From NCBI GenBank assembly GCA_020226215.1, contig CM035225.1:17991868-18055867 (forward strand): 64,000 nt of DNA. The letters are read 5' to 3'. Below, piece after piece: positions 1 to 11,105 of this stretch. The number at the start of each line of letters is the position of its first letter. Positions within the stretch are counted from its first letter, which is position 1. The DNA is from Sindora glabra (taxonomy: Eukaryota > Streptophyta > Magnoliopsida > Fabales > Fabaceae). The notes under the pieces are model-generated. The model saw only the letters and a program-made list of their open reading frames with translations. It had not been told where the DNA came from and made no database searches. The position numbers were made by a program, and so were the translations under genes.

Positions 1-600
1 AGAAATACAATTATTGATGAACAATTTTTTTTATTTAGTATAAATTAAAGGAGTAATCTAATTGAATTTAGTTTAATAAATTAATTTAATTATTTAGTTT
101 GACTTTAAAGTAGAGGAAGAAACTTGTATTTTAAATTAATTCACTAAAAAAGTAATTATTAGACAAAATTAATTTTTTTTCAATAAATTAAACCACTAGC
201 ATCATGGTTGTGGAAAAAACACTACTCCCAGTTATAACAAATAAGTAATCACCTAATGGCTAATAAATTTTAATAATTAATTGCATATGATTGCTACATA
301 ACAAATTCATTATTATATGTTGATAATTTTAATAATTTCTATTTTTTATATTTTATTTTTTTCTTAATTAGATGTATACTTAAAATTAATTAAATTTATG
401 TTGCTCAAGTTCATACTATTAAAAAAGTAAATAGAATAAAATTAATTGACTGGAATTTCAAGAAAATCTCGTATATATGATTTGGACATCCCTGAGGCTC
501 ATCTTTCATTGTCTCTTTATCCCAAGTTCTTTTTCTCTAATTTTTGCCAAACTACATAGCATGTTTGAAAATAAATTCTGATCTATAACTCATACATGTG
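1..600. other. AT-rich intergenic stretch
   Basis: Very AT-rich DNA with short homopolymer runs. I see no coding frame, no clear repeat termini and no RNA gene here. It lies outside the block shared with the right side of the window, so it marks the left limit of that duplication. Confidence 0.5.
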
Positions 601-672
601 GTAGATCTACAACCTTCTATGTGCTTTGGGTTCCTAAACCCAAACCAGCCTAAAGACACCATAGCCTCCACC

Positions 673-1022
673 AAAAAATGATGGTCTACCATGATCGACT
701 CATTCACAAGCTTATATGAACCGGAGGTGCAGCAGCCTATTGGCCCTTCCACAGTTAGGAGGCAGAGGCTTTCATTGCTCCTCACGTAGTGCCCACCAGT
801 CTAGGAGATATCAAGCTTAAGCCTTGGTTGGGTCCTATGACTAAACTTTCAACTTGGAGTGGGCTGGCCAGTAGAGCACACCCACCAATCCAGCTAAAGC
901 CAAAGTTATGCTCCATCATTCTAATGCTCCCACTTAGGTTACGAGCTAGTGTTTTCTAGCTTGGCAAACTGACAGGATGTCGGTGGGCTTATAAAGAGTA
1001 AAAGAGTAGCGTTCTTAGTTTA
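673..1022. repeat. Dispersed GC-richer repeat 'R', copy 1
   Basis: About 350 bp that are clearly less AT-rich than the surroundings. Close copies occur at 36146-36482 and 53134-53495. All three share the opening 'aatgatggtct', a middle 'ctccatcatt' and the hairpin-forming end 'agctagtgttttctagct' (or a variant). I do not recognise the family. Copy 3 has a TATATAA motif near its left end, so this could be part of a promoter-bearing terminal repeat, but no partner repeat was found. Confidence 0.6.
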
Positions 1023-2016
1023 ACTAAAGCATTACCCATTGTTAGCCAAATTGGGTTGGTCTCAACATTCACCAATCAATTTTTGATCTTTGGTTTCTAT
1101 CAAATTTATAATGAAGTGTATGACAATATATTATTATACTTTTTTGGGCGTAAGTTTATTAAATTGCTTGAAACTAAAATAAGTAAGAAAAATAAATGAT
1201 TGAATGCCATAAGAAAACCAGTTGTTGATATGTTCAATAATTAGTTAGAACTTCGTGTCTTTGGAATTGGTTTCACTTGACAAGAGAGGATGAGTAGTAG
1301 TTCCTATTGTTTCTTGCCCTTTTGTTATTCTGGTTTTACATGAATTGAGTGTTTTCATTCATAACTCTTTTATTGAGGTATGACTTGTTACTATTAAAAT
1401 CCATTCATAGAAATATGACATGCCCATGTAATATCAATACTTATGTCTTAGGTTCAAACTTCGCTTCTTTAAAAATTGCATTTTTAGTTTGGTGTAAAAC
1501 ATTAGGTTAAAAAAAAGATCATTAAAAAAAATGAATTTTCCTTTTAACTTAATATGGTTGCAAGATGAGCATACTAAACTAAAGGCAATCAAGAAGCATT
1601 CTATTAGTTGTTGCTTAACTTAAACTCTTGCACTTAGCTATGGATGAGCTATTTCAAGAATTTTAGTGGTTTTATTCTAGAAGAATGTTGTCAATTGGCA
1701 CTAGCAAAAACATAAATTTACATAGTAAGTGCATCCCAAATATTCCTTCTTTTACTGTGTAGGACATATGGCAGACAACTGAGCTGTTAGAAAGACAACC
1801 AGCGTTTGTTGGCCCTTCCTCCACTACTTTTTTTGTCCATTCTTTTTATCTTTTGTTATTGCATCGTGTCTAACAATAATAGAATCTGTAGGTAAGTGAA
1901 GTAATCTTATTTAATGAGAGTTAGAATAAATCTTTTCCTTTCCTTGTATCATGTGTTGCTTATTTAAGGCAATCTGAATCTAGCTGCTTGAAATTATCAC
2001 AATCAAATGCGAATTA
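1023..2016 (-). other. 3' flank of LecRK pseudogene 1
   Basis: Noncoding sequence downstream of the minus-strand pseudogene. It matches 53496-54441 almost base for base and matches 38755-39571 closely. A more distant match to 23990-24800, downstream of the intact LecRK, shows that it descends from an ancestral LecRK 3' flank. Relative to the intact gene's flank it lacks roughly 160 bp near 1500. Confidence 0.6.
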
Positions 2017-4086
2017 TTATAATATAGCAAAATTGCTAAATGAACCAATAGTATAGCCACTATTTCTTAAAGATTGAGTTGTCTTGTTATTGTGCCTAAG
2101 TAGAGTAGAATCCATGGACAATGGAAATGAAGGCAATGGCACAATGATTAGAGATGGAAGATATGTTGGTATAGGCATGTTATCTGGGAGTAAAGGCAAT
2201 GGAGCTTCAAAATTAAGCACATGAATTGCTTACCTTATGGATGGCCTTAGCTTGCAATCCAAGTGAGCACACTAAAGGCCAACCACCATTAAATGTTCCA
2301 TTTGCTTCATATCAAATTCTCCACTTACCTTAGGGTTTGCTACTTTAAAAAGCTTCCTTGTGTCATAAAGCTCCCAAATCCACTCCACCATTCTTATTTG
2401 ACCTTCCTTAGCTTTAGGGTCAATGAGCTTTCTCACATGCTATCCCCAATGCAATAATCCCAAAGTTGTATATGTGAAATTCCTTACTTGCCTTACCTCT
2501 AATAAGACATTCAAGGGCTATATAACTCATTATCCTAGCTACAACTGTGGTTTAGGACCCCTTCCCATGATCAGCCAACCTACCTAAACCAAAATCACCA
2601 AGTTTAGCATTAAAATTTAAATCTAAAATAATGTTGCTTGATTTGATGTCCCTATGCAGCACATTGTTCCCATAATTCTTGCAAGTAAAGCAATGCTCAA
2701 ATTAAGTCCTGAGCAATATTTACCTCACCTACCATATCAAGAAGTTATGTTCTCCAAAAAAATGGAAATCAAGACTACCATTTGGCATGAACTCATATAA
2801 AAGCATGAGATAATTCTTCCAGTGGCATCAACCTATGAGTTGTACCAAATTCTTGTGTTAGATTTGGCTAATAATTGCTATTTCGGCTGCATATTCCATG
2901 GTCCCTTGTTTGGATCCTCTTGGTATCCTCCTGAGAGCAACATAGGAATTTAAGTCCTTCAGAAAACCTTTATAAATGCAACCAAAACTACCTTGTCCAA
3001 GCTTTTCTATGTCTGCAAAGTTGTTTGTTGCATTTACCGATTCATTATAGGAAGATTTCTTTGGTCCATTGCCCTTTTCAAATTTATCATCAATGTTCAT
3101 ATCAAGACTAAACTCCTTTTTTTCACCGCTTGTCCTCTTCCTTCTTATTAGAAACCAAGTTAATCCTATGAAATAGACCAAAGAAACTTAGTCCAATTCC
3201 TAGCCCTACCCATTATCTTGTCTTGCTTCCATGCTTAAGACTAGGAGGGCCATTTTGCTTAATGAGTATGGTTAAATTGAATGACCATGATTTTAGAGTG
3301 TGAAGCTTATAATCTGTTCCTCTTTCTGCAGAGAAGCCAATAACAACCCACTCTAGCAAATATTCTCTCAAGTTACTTTATCTAAGAGGTATTGTTGTAT
3401 TTGTCTCCCATTACTGTATCTAGTGTAAGAAACTGTAAGGTTATGTGTACTAGAATTGTAAGCAACTCTAGCTTCATACTCTTTTTTACCCAAAATATCA
3501 ACAAACCATTCCTCAGTTTTTCTTTAAATATAACAAATTTGATGTCAATACCTACATGTGCATCATTATTGTAATTTGGAGCAATCCCTTGACTATACTT
3601 GGTATCAAACTCAACTACCACAAATTAATTTTGGAAATTTAAGAGAAAGGTGATCCCAAGATTAAGTCTAGTAGATAAATGATTGCAAAATGTGAGATTT
3701 GGTTATGCAAGGAAAAATGTCATGTCATCTGCATAAAGTTTACTTTCTGTAAAAATGTTAAAGGAGAACTCAATAGTGAAGTCTGCTAAGCTCGTTGAGG
3801 TCATATCCTATAGATGCACCTGCTTCAAATTTGTAACTCGACCAACACTAAATGACATTTGCTTATTTGTTACATCACTTGTGGTGAGTTGTATATCTAA
3901 GTTTGCATCAATAGAAGCATTTCCTTCCAGCTTCACAATAGTTTCATTAAAACCATTGTAATCAAAGGATAGTGGAGTAGTAGGTCTAAATATCATGATT
4001 AAGAGGAAGGAGATGAGAATTGTTATTGAAGCATAGGAAATTAGAGTAGATGCTACAATTCGATGAATATTATGCTTTACAGCCAT
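2017..4086 (-). pseudogene. L-type lectin receptor kinase pseudogene 1
   Basis: This is a full-length but broken relative of the LecRK at 24806-26944. The start (MAVKH, at 4086) is followed by a hydrophobic signal segment and the lectin N-terminus (LSFDYNGFNETIV). Lectin pieces follow in different frames, including VEFDTKYSQGIAPNY and HVGIDIKF. Then come a membrane segment, a juxtamembrane FEKGNGPKKSSYNE, a glycine loop (GQGSFGCIYKGF), HRDIKSSN, DFGL and a C-terminus (LNFEAPLPLLPDNMPIPTYL). There are stops, including one right after the conserved MTFFLA of the lectin loop, and a frameshift at the membrane segment. The activation-segment APE has become ALE. Pseudogene 2 shares these lesions. 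The length, 2070 bp, is close to the 2139 bp of the intact gene. Confidence 0.85.
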
Positions 4087-6925
4087 GACTTGATGATAAG
4101 AATTTCTAAGTGTCAAATTGTTGCATAAATGATTATTTATTTATCTTGGAGTCCATGCAGAATCTTCTTGTTCTACCCTAAGCCTCCTATGTCTTTACAT
4201 CCAACACTATTTTTGCAATTTTATAGATTTTTCAGTTGGTGGTTATGAGATGATAGCAAATATTAATATACATTGTATTTTTGTCTCTAAGAAATATACA
4301 TTGTAATTAAAGGTAACGTTACTCTCATTTTTATTTACTACAATAAAATATAACTTAAGTCAATTTTGATCATAATTATTATGATATAGATTCTCGCAAT
4401 GAGTACCTTTACTCTTATTTTTACTATTCTAAAATTTTGCTCACATTGCACATGACTCAATCTCAGTAAATTTGTATGACCAATTAGAAAATACATAAAA
4501 TTGGTGTAAAAAAGTGAACTCAGTTCAATCCAAATGATAATATATGCATAGTTGGGAGAGTGGTTATAATAAAGACAAAGCAACATTTGATTTTTTTTTT
4601 GTTTAAATGTAGTTCCTAAAATATAAATTATGTAATTTTGATTTGTTAATTTAAAATAATTTATCTTGATTTCTTAAATATTTAATTGGTGCAATTTTGA
4701 TCCTTTTCTTAAATTTTTATTAATTTTTGTCAACTCATGTTTGATATCTAAGCATTCACTATATTATTTTTTAAATAAATCATATATTTTAAAATTTTTT
4801 ATAAACAATGAAGTCGGCAAAGATTAAAAGTTTCCTATGTAATTCATTGATTTTGTATAAAATTTTTAATATCCAAACAAAAAATCCTTTTATACTTATA
4901 TATAAGTTATTTTTTATTAATATATATGAATGAAACAGTAAGAAGAAATAGTCTTGTGATATCAAAAAATTGACAAAAATCAAATAAAAAAGCCAAAATT
5001 ACACAATTTCAATATTTAGAGCAGTCAAAATAAATTACTTAAAATTAAGAGACTAAAACCATATGATTTATATTTTAGAGTAAAAAAATTATATTTAAGA
5101 ATTTTTTTCACGGAATGGTCCATTTCACTGTAACTTGTTTTCATAATGTGATCGACCCTTTCAACAATATAAGATCTTCTCAAGACGAAAAGTTCATTAC
5201 AACGGAATTTACAAAATTGCACAAGGATTTTGGATTTTAATTGCTGTCTCGACATGTAATGAAAGGTCCTCCTCACTCCTCATGCAAATCCGAATGATCA
5301 GAATTACTAACAATTTCAAATTTACTCTCCCTCTGCTTATAATTTTTATAGAAAAATTTTATTTTTATATATAAATGAATATGTACTATATATATATGTA
5401 TTTTATAATTAATAAATAATTTCTAGAATTATTGCAGTGAAAGAAATAATTTTTTCTTTGAAAAAGAAAAAATATTTTTCACCAAATCGACTATATTTAA
5501 TATTAAATATATCAATTATTTTTCACCATCTTCATAATTTATAATTATATTCTTATGAATAATATTTTTTATTAAAATAAAGATGTTTAAATTTTTTGCT
5601 CTTGTACTCATGATTATGCCTTCATACAGTGTGTGTTAACAACAATCTTATTTTAGTTAGACTGACTAAATAGATGCAAGCCCCCAATGTAGGGGCCGGA
5701 CTGAAATCCTAATTTAAATGACAATTTGTGCACTGTTGATCACTATATGATGTACAATTATTAATGCTAACAGACTTTAGAGTCATTGAACCTTTGTGTA
5801 ACATTAATGATTTTGACCATATTGGCATTTGGTTTTTTTGGGCAAAGAATGGTCCTTTAACGCATGACAATATACTAGATGCCTAATGCTGAAGCATCGA
5901 ATCTGTCAAAATCATCTAGAAAGACTCTTATTCCAGTGAGTTGCTTGGGATTACAGGTTTCTAATATTTTTACTAGCCTTTGATTTTGTGCATGTTAGGT
6001 CTCAATTCCGTGGCTTCAAGTTTCCACCAAGACAATGACGTGTGCACTAAGCATGGTTACAAGTAAAAAATCCTAGGGCTTTTTTATTTGAACGAGGACA
6101 AGTAGCTTTTTCTACAGGGAAATACGAAAAAAACTTCCAAAAGTATGGTTTAGTTCCACATAACTCCCTTGAAATTTTAGAATTTACAAATATTTCTTTT
6201 GAAGTTTTCAAAAAAGTGAAAATATTAATAATTCAATTTTAAAAAGGGGAAAAAAGGCATGTAAGTAACTTGTAATTATTTTTAATGATTTTTAACATAA
6301 ATTTAATTAGATTTTGAATAGAATTTCTACTAAATTAAAATATTAACAATGGAATTAATTTTTGTAATACATTTATGATATAAGTATTCTAAGTAAATTA
6401 TTATTAAAATTTCACTAAATTACACTTGGGAAGGTAAAATTTGTATTTCTTTTTTTTTTCAATTACTTCTTTTGCTTTAATGTACTAAAAAAAGTTTGAA
6501 AAGGTCAAATGTGGCTCATCTTTGTTTTTTTTTTCTATTTTATTTAATTAAAATTTTAATATTTTCATATTTTAAAAAATTTCAGGAGATTATTTTATAG
6601 GTATTGAAACTTTAATAGTGTTATCTAATACTAAATCATACTTTAGAAAGTTTATTTGTATTTTCTCCATTTTTTTCCCTACATAGAAAGCAAATAAGTA
6701 AGAGAGGTCTAGTAGTTTATATACATTTGATTATAGTTGGAAAAATACACATACTGCAGAGAAAGAGCATCACGTTATTTGTTTGGTGCAGCTGGTAATC
6801 TGAATTGTCTTGTCATAATGACAACGTGAGAGTCAGACACAAAAATCCACCTGTTCACCTAAATAACACAAATAGTGATTATATGTTGGACGCAAATATG
6901 AAATGTTCAGCTTAAATAAAAATAA
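4087..6925 (-). other. Duplicated 5' flank of LecRK pseudogene 1
   Basis: Noncoding upstream sequence matching 56511-59200 with small indels. One notable difference is at about 5644-5820: some 175 bp are present here and absent at 58075. Near 6000-6080 lies a segment also found, diverged, at 23560-23640. The stretch 6760-6925 matches the beginning of a LecRK 3' flank (compare 23996-24190). It is therefore the junction to a lost upstream array member. No gene is seen. Confidence 0.6.
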
Positions 6926-6944
6926 TTTTTCATAAAATAAAAAT

Positions 6945-7345
6945 ATTTTGAAAATATTCCACATAATAAAATAAAAAATTTTCAAAAATAATATAATAAA
7001 AATATTTTAAAAATAATAAAATTTGTACTTATAATGTACTAAAGTTATGTAATCAAATTGCAAGTGCAATATTGATGATACTTAACATTATTAAGGCATA
7101 TTATTTTATTTAAATCTTGTAATGAAGTTTAAAGGATCTAACGACCAAATCAATAAATTATTTAAAAATCTTTCAAAGTAATAAAATAAGAACCTTTTAA
7201 AAAATGATAAATTTGTTCCTATAATATATTAAAGTTAAGTAATTCTATTGCAGATATAATTATGATAGTAGTTAATATTATTGAGGGACTTTATTTCATT
7301 CGAATTTTATCATGAAGTTAGGTAGATTTGCATAACCAAATAAAC
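6945..7345. repeat. Imperfect tandem duplication, about 187-bp period
   Basis: Two diverged copies in direct order, about 7018-7165 and 7203-7345. Shared landmarks are 'ataatgtactaaagtta' against 'ataatatattaaagtta', followed by 'aacattatt' against 'aatattatt' and a common 'gaccaaat'-like end. It is AT-rich and noncoding. Confidence 0.55.
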
Positions 7346-8285
7346 AAATTCATTAAAATTAAAATCACATTTTTAGAAAAGCACATATGTAATATAAAAG
7401 ACCATCATAATTCAATTTAAAAGATAAAATTAGAATAAATAGATAAACGTTCTTTAAACAAACATTGTAGGGTGCTAATACTTTCTCTACATATAACTAA
7501 CTCCCAAATTTAAACTCTAAGAATGCAAACCATTTTTTATATTACAATCACACCATAATAAAATTATTGATGGCAGCTTCATTATTTTTATTTTTTATCA
7601 TTTTCTTTTATTCATACACATTAATGTTTCCAAGGAGGCACAAAATTTGCTTGCCTCCCACGGATTCTGCTGCAAGATACGTCATGACTGATTGTATTCA
7701 TCAATGAATTTAACAAAACTTTTCTTTATTTAATATTTAATCTTAATGAACTATATAAATAAAATATAATTTTAAACATGAGTTTATTTAGTTAATTATT
7801 GACATTCTTCCTTATTATGCTATTTTATATATTTATTTTTTAAAAATATTATATATACTAAAAATGAGATTTGAACTTGAGTTGCAAATACTTAATATCT
7901 ATTGAATTAAATTTTATAAATTTATCTTATCATCTTATATCTAATAGTAACTTTTAATTTACATTTAGAACTAAATTTCAAATCCTCTTTTCAATATATA
8001 TAAAATTACTGATTATTTTTTAGAGGAGACCAAGTCAATAATACAAATATATTTTAAAAAAATAAAAATTTAGAAGGGACCATGGCCTCCCAACCTTGCT
8101 GAGACTTCGCCCCTTTGAAACAATATTTTAGAGAATTGATTTTTTTATTCATTTAGATAGAAATAATCACAAGTTATTTATAAATAAGTCCTAATTCTTT
8201 GAAACAATTTTATGATCTTATTCATTACTAAAGCGTGGTTCCAATTTTGCTTGTTTTAACAATTGAAGTTGAGTATATTAAAATA
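7346..8285. other. AT-rich intergenic stretch, possible old transposon remnant
   Basis: No coding frame is seen. Two short, less AT-rich islands stand out: 7630-7700 ('gcttgcctcccacgg') and 8085-8120 ('ccatggcctcccaacc ... cgcccc'). They resemble each other loosely and could be ends of an old unclassified element. I cannot show target duplications. Confidence 0.25.
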
Positions 8286-8775
8286 AGTACGGGATTCATA
8301 ACTCTTTTGTCCAGAAACACATGCCGTTACAATATTAGTATCTATGTCATAGGTTCAAATTTCTCCTTTTTAAAAATCACATTTTTAGTTTGGGGCAAAG
8401 GCTGATAATCTGAATAACCTATTCGTATTGATATGTGCCCTCTAGCTAATTGACACGATGACATTAGAATCATTAAAAATCCGCATGATCAAGAAAATGT
8501 CATAAATGTTGAGTTATATAGGACATCAGGTAGAAAATAAAGGATCACTTCGAAAATAAAAAATAAAAATAAAAAACAAATTTTCCTTTTAACTTAGTAT
8601 GGTTACAGGGTGAGCATAACTAACCAAAGGTAATCATCAAGCATTATATTAGTTGCTGCTCAAGTCGAACTCTTGCACGTAGCCATGTATGAGTTGCTTC
8701 AAGAATTCTGGTGGTTTTATTCCAGAAGAATTCTGTCAATTGGCACTAGTAAACACATAAATTTACTGTAATGAT
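8286..8775 (-). other. Orphan LecRK 3'-flank remnant
   Basis: This matches the LecRK 3' flanks at 1320-1720 and 53770-54150 (for example 'gcttcaagaattctggtggttttatt' region and 'gtcaattggcactagtaa'). It also keeps the 8395-8560 stretch that pseudogene 1's flank has lost but the intact gene's flank has kept. No LecRK coding sequence remains next to it, so it marks a deleted family member. Confidence 0.6.
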
Positions 8776-10436
8776 TCTTATAAAGCAAAAGACAGAAACT
8801 CAAACCATACAATTTTATAAGAAATCATAATTATGAGGTGCTGACTGATTATTTAGGAAATCAATATACAACATGAACTTGATGATGTAAAGACATAGTC
8901 AAAATCTGTGAATAATACATTTTAAATCTCTCACCACTCCTTCGCCATGTAGAACGTTTATTGCTTAAATGACAGGTACTTTCTAAAGAAACTCACAAAT
9001 TATAAAAGCAGGTAATAGTTAAAAAGAAAAGCTACAAACGAGTGCCAAAAAAAAAATTTTTTTGGGGGGAGGGGGTCTCACTTAGAATTCGGAGGCAAAT
9101 ATAGATATAAAGAGAGGAAAATTACATTAAGAATATGGGGTTCCTTTGCTAGAACCTCGAGAAAATTATGGAATTTATAAAATTCTCATAAAATTCAAAT
9201 TTTTTTCCTAAAATTTATAATTTTTCATAATAATATAAATTATGTCACAAATTTTCACATAAATTGTACAATTTGAATAATGAAATTTGCGTCTTTAAGA
9301 TTTAAGGAATTTTATTAAAAAAATTATAAATTTTATAAAGCAATTTATAGAATTATATAAAAATACAAAATTTATATAAAAAAATTACAAAAGTTGTATT
9401 GATTATCCCACTTTTAAGGGACACCGAAGTATGGTCCAACTGAAAAGAGAGTCATATTAATGTTGATCCACAATTAACGGGTCACTGTGAAGTTTGATGC
9501 TCAGATTTAAAGAAACAAGGAACCAGGCCTAAACTAAGCACACTTACATTTGTTTGATTATGTTCACAGTTTCCCTTTTTACTCTCTAAGTTCAAATTTC
9601 CACACATAAAAAATGATCTGAGATTATATTCTCCAAGTGATATTTTGGATATTGCTTTATTTAACACAATTCTGGCAATGATCAGCTCCGTGACTCTACG
9701 TTTATTTCATGGTTCTAATCTGAGAGAGACAAGATTTTTTAACCTTTTTTTAATATTAACATTTAAAGCCATAATACCATAATATATGGTATCCCACTAT
9801 CCAATAATTTTATCTCAACCATTGTCTATAAGATTTTAATTTGACGCCTTTTAAATGAAATGCTTAAAGTTTTAGTAGCAGGATGTCATGTGAGCTTAGC
9901 TAATGTGGTTGATGTGAAAAGAGATTTAAATAGATATTTTAAGTAGTAATAATATTACAAATAAATTAAGCTAAGACAAACATTTGCATGATCACGTTCA
10001 AGCTTGGTAATAATAGATGAGTTCAAGTTTAAATTTAAATTTATCAAGTTTGAAAATTTTGAACTCAAATTTAAATAAATTACACATTATTTTGTTAAAA
10101 TTTCTATTTGAACTTAAAATATTTGTGTAATATTTTTGTTCAAGGTTGAACTCAAATTACAAACAAGTTCAAATGGACTCATACAAACTCAAATAAATTT
10201 GGATCTATTCTCCGGTAATTACAGTTAAAATTGTTCCATTAACCATTGATTAGTGAACATTTAATGAAAATACAAAAAGCCCTACTCATTTGGAGGATTA
10301 GAAGCAGCAACTGCATCTACAGTTTAAGGAGAGGATCCACACACAATAAACACGAACTTTAATTCTAAACTTGAACATTTTATTTATTATATATTATATT
10401 ATTTATATTTATTTAATGGTATAAAATTAAATATTA
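8776..10436. other. AT-rich intergenic stretch
   Basis: No supported gene. The stretch 9170-9400 is rich in short 'aaattttataa'-type inverted runs. The stretch 9970-10200 has repeated 'tcaagttt / tgaactcaaattt' motifs of the kind found in degenerate plant repeats. A 61-codon open frame on the minus strand at 9482-9667 has no recognisable similarity. Confidence 0.4.
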
Positions 10437-10721
10437 TACTCTCTCCGTTCTTTTTTATCTGTCATTTTAAAATTTTAATACAGCATTAAATGATCTTTTT
10501 TTTCAATCTACCCTTCTTTTTCATTAATAAATATTTTAATATTCTACACTATTAACTAACTTGTATTTATTTCTTTATATTTCTCTCTTTATTTTTTATT
10601 ATTTTAAATTTGTGCATAAAGGATAATCTTGTAAAGTTTATTAAAAATAAATAAATTAAATTATTTTTTAATATATGTAAAATCAATTAATAACGAAAAA
10701 TAAATAGGAACAGATGGTGTA
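10437..10721. mobile_element. Stowaway/Tc1-mariner-like MITE, copy 1
   Basis: A 285-bp noncoding element bounded by TA dinucleotides. It has imperfect terminal inverted repeats: 'ctctctccgttc' at the left against the complement of 'gaacagatggtg' at the right. Its core ('tgtcattttaaaattttaat', 'tttgtgcataaaggataatc') recurs at 34018-34338 and, more diverged, at 28445-28750. Confidence 0.6.
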
Positions 10722-10814
10722 TAATTTACAAATTATATTTTATATTATTTAAATATAATAAAAATATTATATATATATATGGGATTGCTTACCATCATAT
10801 TCTTATGTAGATAT

Positions 10815-11105
10815 GAAGTTAGCAACCTTCACTCTTTCATTTGAAAAAATTTTTATACTATATATTTAATAATAAAATAATAAAGAGTATTATAATCAAT
10901 TTATTATTAATACCAACTATTTCTATTAATGAGTATATTTATTGTGAAGATGAGAGAGAAAAAGTAAAGTTAATTTTAATGCAATTATTAATGAAAGTAA
11001 TTAATATTAGTAGTAAATTTATTATAATATTCTTTATTATTATTATTATTAAATTAGTAATATAATTCTTTTTGTTCAAATTGAAAGGTGAGGGTTGTTG
11101 AGTTT
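10815..11105. mobile_element. Short inverted-repeat element (MITE-like)
   Basis: The left end 'agcaaccttcactctttcattt' region (10815-10885) pairs with the complement of the right end (11035-11105, ending 'ggtgagggttgttgag'). This gives arms of about 60-70 bp around an AT-rich loop. A related copy occurs at about 28885-29125. The target duplication is not clear. Confidence 0.5.

Noticed and set aside
552..785. A 77-codon minus-strand frame over repeat R
   Set aside because: The frame is not conserved in the other two copies of the repeat, and the copies differ by stops and indels. It is likely chance in GC-richer DNA.
1440..1470. 'aggttcaaactt' and similar phrases (also near 8350 and 53890) that recall a tRNA B box
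   Set aside because: No A box, cloverleaf or anticodon stem could be drawn around them. They are part of the conserved LecRK 3' flank.
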